From: SBBG01 sp033717875
GTDB lineage: Bacteria > Pseudomonadota > Gammaproteobacteria > Ga0077554 > Ga007554
DNA length: 64,000 bases
Direction of reading: 5' to 3'
NCBI GenBank assembly: GCA_033717875.1
Contig: JADDKJ010000011.1
Span: forward strand, 1-64,000
A program made the translations under genes and the position numbers. Positions 61,652-64,000 of the stretch are shown here, piece after piece (positions within the stretch are counted from its first letter, which is position 1; every line of letters starts with the position of its first letter). The notes beneath the pieces are model-generated. The model saw only the letters and a list, made by a program, of their open reading frames with translations. It did not search any database and was not told where the DNA came from.

Positions 61652-62222
61652 TTCATATCCTCTTTAAAAACATCAGGTAGCAGGCCTCGTGTATTCATAG
61701 ACTTGAATCGTATGCGACCCCTTGACTTTTCACTTCACATACTATACATAATCAACCATGCCTCTATACATGCGACATCACAGCGTGTCGCCCGCATCGT
61801 GCCCTGGCATGGAGAGGCATACCCTACGTGGTAGCGGGCTTGGTCTGCGCTCCCTGATTGGACGAGACAGACTTTTAACCTCGGCCGAATTTAACCGGCC
61901 TTAAGATCGCGCCTGCGGCATCACTTCTGCTTGCGCGCTTGCGACAGCTTGCCTTATCAGGCATGGCCTACCCTCGTTAGACGAGAGCAGACCTTATCAA
62001 CATTGCCGGTTAACCGGCTTAAGACGCGCTTGCGGTATTTTCCTCATGCGCACTTTCAACTCGCGTCGTAGCGGTATCTTTGAAAGACAATGCCGCTTCG
62101 CGCTTCAAGATATTTAACTTCCAATTTTTCTGCCTTACGGGGGCTTTGCGTGCGCGTCCTGGAAAGCAGTCTTTAGTGCCCATTATCGCCGCGCACGCAT
62201 CACAATATAAGGAGCTATTACG
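61652..62222 (+). other. 571-base gap with an internal duplication, leader of the 27-residue ORF
   Basis: No gene is evident. A candidate promoter lies at 61722-61748. Two diverged copies of about 65 bases (61856-61921 and 61975-62038) share GACGAGA...CAGAC, TTAACCGGCCTTAAG / TTAACCGGCTTAAG and GCGC.TGCGGCAT / GCGCTTGCGGTAT. The second contains the palindrome GCCGGTTAACCGGC. On the other strand the same DNA is the thrC leader; no Thr/Ile-rich attenuator peptide was found. Confidence 0.45.
61722..61748 (+). promoter_or_regulatory. Candidate promoter upstream of the 27-residue ORF
   Basis: TTGACT, a short 15-base spacer and TATACA; a second -10-like CATAAT lies four bases further (19-base spacer). 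The -35 is good, but the spacing is not ideal in either reading. Confidence 0.3.
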
Positions 62223-62306
62223 ATGCATAATATCATCGTACTATTAGCTTTAACTGTAACGGGATTGGCGCTGGCGCTGGTCATACTCGTGCTGTTAAAA
62301 CAGTAG
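62223..62306 (+). CDS. 27-residue single-helix membrane protein
   Basis: The ORF encodes MHNIIVLLALTVTGLALALV and seven more residues ending LKQ. Nearly all of it is one hydrophobic helix, with a basic end that would sit in the cytosol. AAGGAG stands eight bases before the ATG, a strong ribosome-binding site in a gap with no other gene. It resembles regulatory small membrane proteins in size and build (e.g. KdpF-like subunits), but no family can be named. A GC-rich hairpin follows at 62321-62359. Confidence 0.55.
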   Translation: MHNIIVLLALTVTGLALALVILVLLKQ

Positions 62307-62320
62307 CACCACGAGCAGAA

Positions 62321-62359
62321 CGTGCCCGGCACTCCTGAGCAACTCGACTGCCGGGCACG
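62321..62359 (+). terminator. Stem-loop after the 27-residue ORF
   Basis: CGTGCCCGGCA and TGCCGGGCACG are perfect 11-bp arms with a 17-base loop, 14 bases after the stop codon. No U-tract follows, so termination would need Rho or it may protect the RNA end. Confidence 0.4.
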
Positions 62360-62438
62360 TCGCTGCCCATCAGCAATTCTCACACTTTACCAAATTTCCC
62401 ACAAACACCGAAATTTTCGCCTATTTGAATTATCCCAG

Positions 62439-62651
62439 TCAGGCGGCCACCTCGATGTATTCAACATGACTGGAGGGCGGCGGGATAGCAAGACCATCCT
62501 CACGCAAGCCGGACAAATGGAATTCAATGGCCTCACGAATGGCGCCCTCGACTTCCTCCACGGTTGCCCCCGTAGCCACACAGCCCGGCAAATCAGGAAC
62601 ATAAGCCGAGTAGTTGCTTTCGGTTTTTTCGATCACAATGGCATAGCGCAT
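62439..62651 (-). CDS. HicB-family antitoxin-like protein, no HicA partner
   Basis: The 70-residue protein starts MRYAIVIEKTESNYSAYVPD and has the HicB core LPGCVATGATVEEVEGAIRE, AIEFHLSGLREDG. The C-terminal DNA-binding part of full HicB antitoxins is lacking, and no HicA-like ORF lies on either side. GAGG precedes ATG 62651. Solitary HicB-like proteins are common and probably not addiction modules. Confidence 0.85.
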   Translation of the reverse strand: MRYAIVIEKTESNYSAYVPDLPGCVATGATVEEVEGAIREAIEFHLSGLREDGLAIPPPSSHVEYIEVAA

Positions 62652-62666
62652 GATTGAAACCTCAGG

Positions 62667-62718
62667 CGTAGGGTGCGTCTCACGCACCACACGGACGGTG
62701 CGTGAGACGCACCCTACG
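62667..62718. repeat. Perfect 22-bp-arm hairpin between hom and the hicB-like gene
   Basis: CGTAGGGTGCGTCTCACGCA(CC) and its exact complement flank an 8-base loop (ACACGGAC). Related stems lie at 31898-31994 and 48805-48870. It is a family D (GTAGGGTGCG) palindrome, 25 bases after the hom stop. No T-run. Confidence 0.75.
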
Positions 62719-62742
62719 AATCCGCACCTTTACGTTGAAACA

Positions 62743-64000
62743 TCACTTGGCCAGATGCTCCAACCGCATCCGCATCACCGGCGCGGCGATCGTGCCCAGT
62801 GCTTCGATGCGGCGGATGGCTTCGTTCATCTGTTGCTCGCGGATGCGGTGGGTGAGGATCACCACGGGCACCGAGCCGTCGCCGCCGTTGACGGGGGCCT
62901 TTTGCAGGATGGCTTCGATGCTGATGCCCTGCTCGGCGAGGATGCGCGTCACGTCGGCCAGCACGCCGGGGCGGTCCTGGGCTTGCAGGCGCAGGTAATA
63001 GGCGGTTTCCACCTTTTCCATGGGCAGAATCGGCAGGTCGGACAAGGCATCGGCCTGGAATGCCAGGTGCGGCACCCGGTTTTCCGGGTCGGCGGTAAGG
63101 GTGCGCACCACGTCCACCAGGTCGGCCACCACCGCCGAAGCGGTGGGTTCGGCGCCCGCGCCTGCGCCGTAGAACAGCGTGGGTCCGACGGCGTCGCCCT
63201 TCACCAGCACGGCGTTCATTACGCCGTCGACATTGGCGATCAGGCGGCGATGGGGAATCAGCGTGGGGTGGACGCGCAGTTCGATGCCTTCCGCGGTGCG
63301 GCGCGCGATGCCCAGATGCTTGATGCGGTAGCCCAGTTCTTCGGCGTAACCGACATCCTGACGGGTGATGCGGCTGATGCCCTCGGTATAGGCCTTGTCG
63401 AACTGCAAGGGAATGCCGAAGGCGATGGAGGCCAGGATGGTGAGTTTGTGCGCCGCGTCGATGCCTTCCACGTCGAAAGTCGGATCGGCCTCGGCGTAGC
63501 CCAGGCGTTGCGCCTCGGCCAGCACATCGGCGAAATCGCGGCCCTTGTCGCGCATCTCGGTGAGGATGAAGTTGCTGGTGCCGTTGATGATGCCGGCCAG
63601 CCACTCAATGCGGTTGCCAGCCAGCCCCTCGCGGATCGCCTTGATCACCGGGATGCCGCCGGCGACGGCGGCCTCGAAGGCCACCATCACGCCCTTGGCG
63701 CGGGCGGCGGCAAAGATTTCGTTGCCGTGCCTGGCGATCAGCGCCTTGTTGGCGGTCACCACATGCTTGCCGTTGGCGATGGCGCGCAGCACCAGTTCGC
63801 GCGCCTGATCCGTGCCGCCGATCAGCTCGACGATCACCTGAAGTTCGGGATTGTTCACCACCTCGAACGGATCCTGGGTGAGCGTGATCCCCGTGGTATC
63901 GCAGATGCGCGGTTTGCCCAGATCGCGCGCGCTGGCGTGGACGATCTCGATGCCGCGTCCGGCGCGGCGCATGATCTCCTGAGCATTGCGCGTCAGCACT
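62743..64000 (-). CDS. hom: Homoserine dehydrogenase, cut by the right edge
   Basis: Hom reduces aspartate semialdehyde to homoserine, the branch to threonine and methionine. About 419 codons are inside; the N-terminal GxGxxG region is outside the window. Visible are VELIGGTDQARELVLRAIAN, GKHVVTANKALIA, AAVAGGIPVIKAIREGLAGN, the catalytic region GTSNFILTEM, DPTFDVEGIDAAHKL and a C-terminal ACT domain (from about codon 345; YYLRLQAQDRPGVLADVTRI), the threonine-feedback type. thrC follows about 1.1 kb downstream. Confidence 0.96.
   Translation of the reverse strand, partial: VLTRNAQEIMRRAGRGIEIVHASARDLGKPRICDTTGITLTQDPFEVVNNPELQVIVELIGGTDQARELVLRAIANGKHVVTANKALIARHGNEIFAAARAKGVMVAFEAAVAGGIPVIKAIREGLAGNRIEWLAGIINGTSNFILTEMRDKGRDFADVLAEAQRLGYAEADPTFDVEGIDAAHKLTILASIAFGIPLQFDKAYTEGISRITRQDVGYAEELGYRIKHLGIARRTAEGIELRVHPTLIPHRRLIANVDGVMNAVLVKGDAVGPTLFYGAGAGAEPTASAVVADLVDVVRTLTADPENRVPHLAFQADALSDLPILPMEKVETAYYLRLQAQDRPGVLADVTRILAEQGISIEAILQKAPVNGGDGSVPVVILTHRIREQQMNEAIRRIEALGTIAAPVMRMRLEHLAK

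Noticed and set aside
61652..61760. Threonine-operon attenuator upstream of thrC
   Set aside because: No leader peptide with Thr/Ile codon runs and no terminator/antiterminator pair was found.
61758..61904. 48-codon frame in the gap before the 27-residue ORF
   Set aside because: No ribosome-binding site, unusual composition and it runs through the duplicated block, whose second copy does not keep the frame.
62439..62651. Complete HicAB toxin-antitoxin module
   Set aside because: No HicA-sized ORF with the conserved His lies upstream or downstream; only the HicB-like half is present.

Overview
The window looks like chromosomal DNA of a free-living gammaproteobacterium. I estimate it as moderately GC-rich by eye and did not compute it. 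The evidence is conserved gene order: tig-clpP-clpX-lon-hupB-tRNA-ppiD, rluC divergent from rne, exbB-exbD-msbA-lpxK-trm112-kdsB, lolC-lolD, and a methyltransferase-rnhA-dnaQ set divergent from gloB and mltD. An hrcA-grpE-dnaK-dnaJ heat-shock cluster with a CIRCE operator, and two PEP-CTERM proteins, point away from enterics towards environmental lineages. I cannot name the genus.

Layout. The first 0.9 kb holds the C-terminal end of a Y1 (REP-associated) transposase and a short Sel1-repeat protein. From 0.9 to 10.7 kb, all on the minus strand, a tRNA operon (Pro-Arg-His-Lys-Leu) with a near-consensus promoter precedes the protein quality-control genes tig, clpP, clpX and lon, then hupB, tRNA-Val, tRNA-Asp and ppiD. 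From 10.9 to 20 kb lie a PEP-CTERM protein, an MFS transporter, aroC, an S49 peptidase, a HAD phosphatase, rluC and RNase E with a long leader. From 20 to 34 kb are an FMN-binding regulator, a tyrosine phosphatase, a KefB-type antiporter, the lipid A/KDO cluster, comEC and the LolCD lipoprotein exporter. From 34 to 47.3 kb are a VapBC pair, an FKBP isomerase, a long ankyrin protein, dnaQ, rnhA, gloB, mltD, a second PEP-CTERM protein with a sigma-54-type promoter, a GAF-kinase/LuxR-type two-component pair and an unknown secreted protein. From 47.5 to 64 kb are dnaJ, dnaK, grpE, hrcA, nadK, recN, a MarR regulon with twin operators, prfC, ffh, thrC and hom (cut by the right edge).

The most striking feature outside the genes is a dense set of short inverted-repeat elements, 30-380 bp, in at least five sequence families. 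Most of them start within about 20 bases after, or exactly on, the stop codon of a gene, and always in one orientation relative to that gene in the two best-represented families. One family shows paired, compensatory differences between copies. Remnants of these elements supply the last codons or stop codons of ppiD, ffh and the 39.2-kb methyltransferase. The transposase fragment at the left edge belongs to a family known to move such palindromes, which makes a link plausible but unproven.

Regulatory sites visible by eye include sigma-32-type promoters before lon and dnaK, a CIRCE element before hrcA, a sigma-54 site before a PEP-CTERM gene, twin palindromic operators between marR and a divergent secreted protein, and several intrinsic terminators. 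A 27-residue membrane ORF at 62.2 kb has a textbook ribosome-binding site and a long leader with an internal duplication. I see no CRISPR array, prophage or complete insertion sequence.
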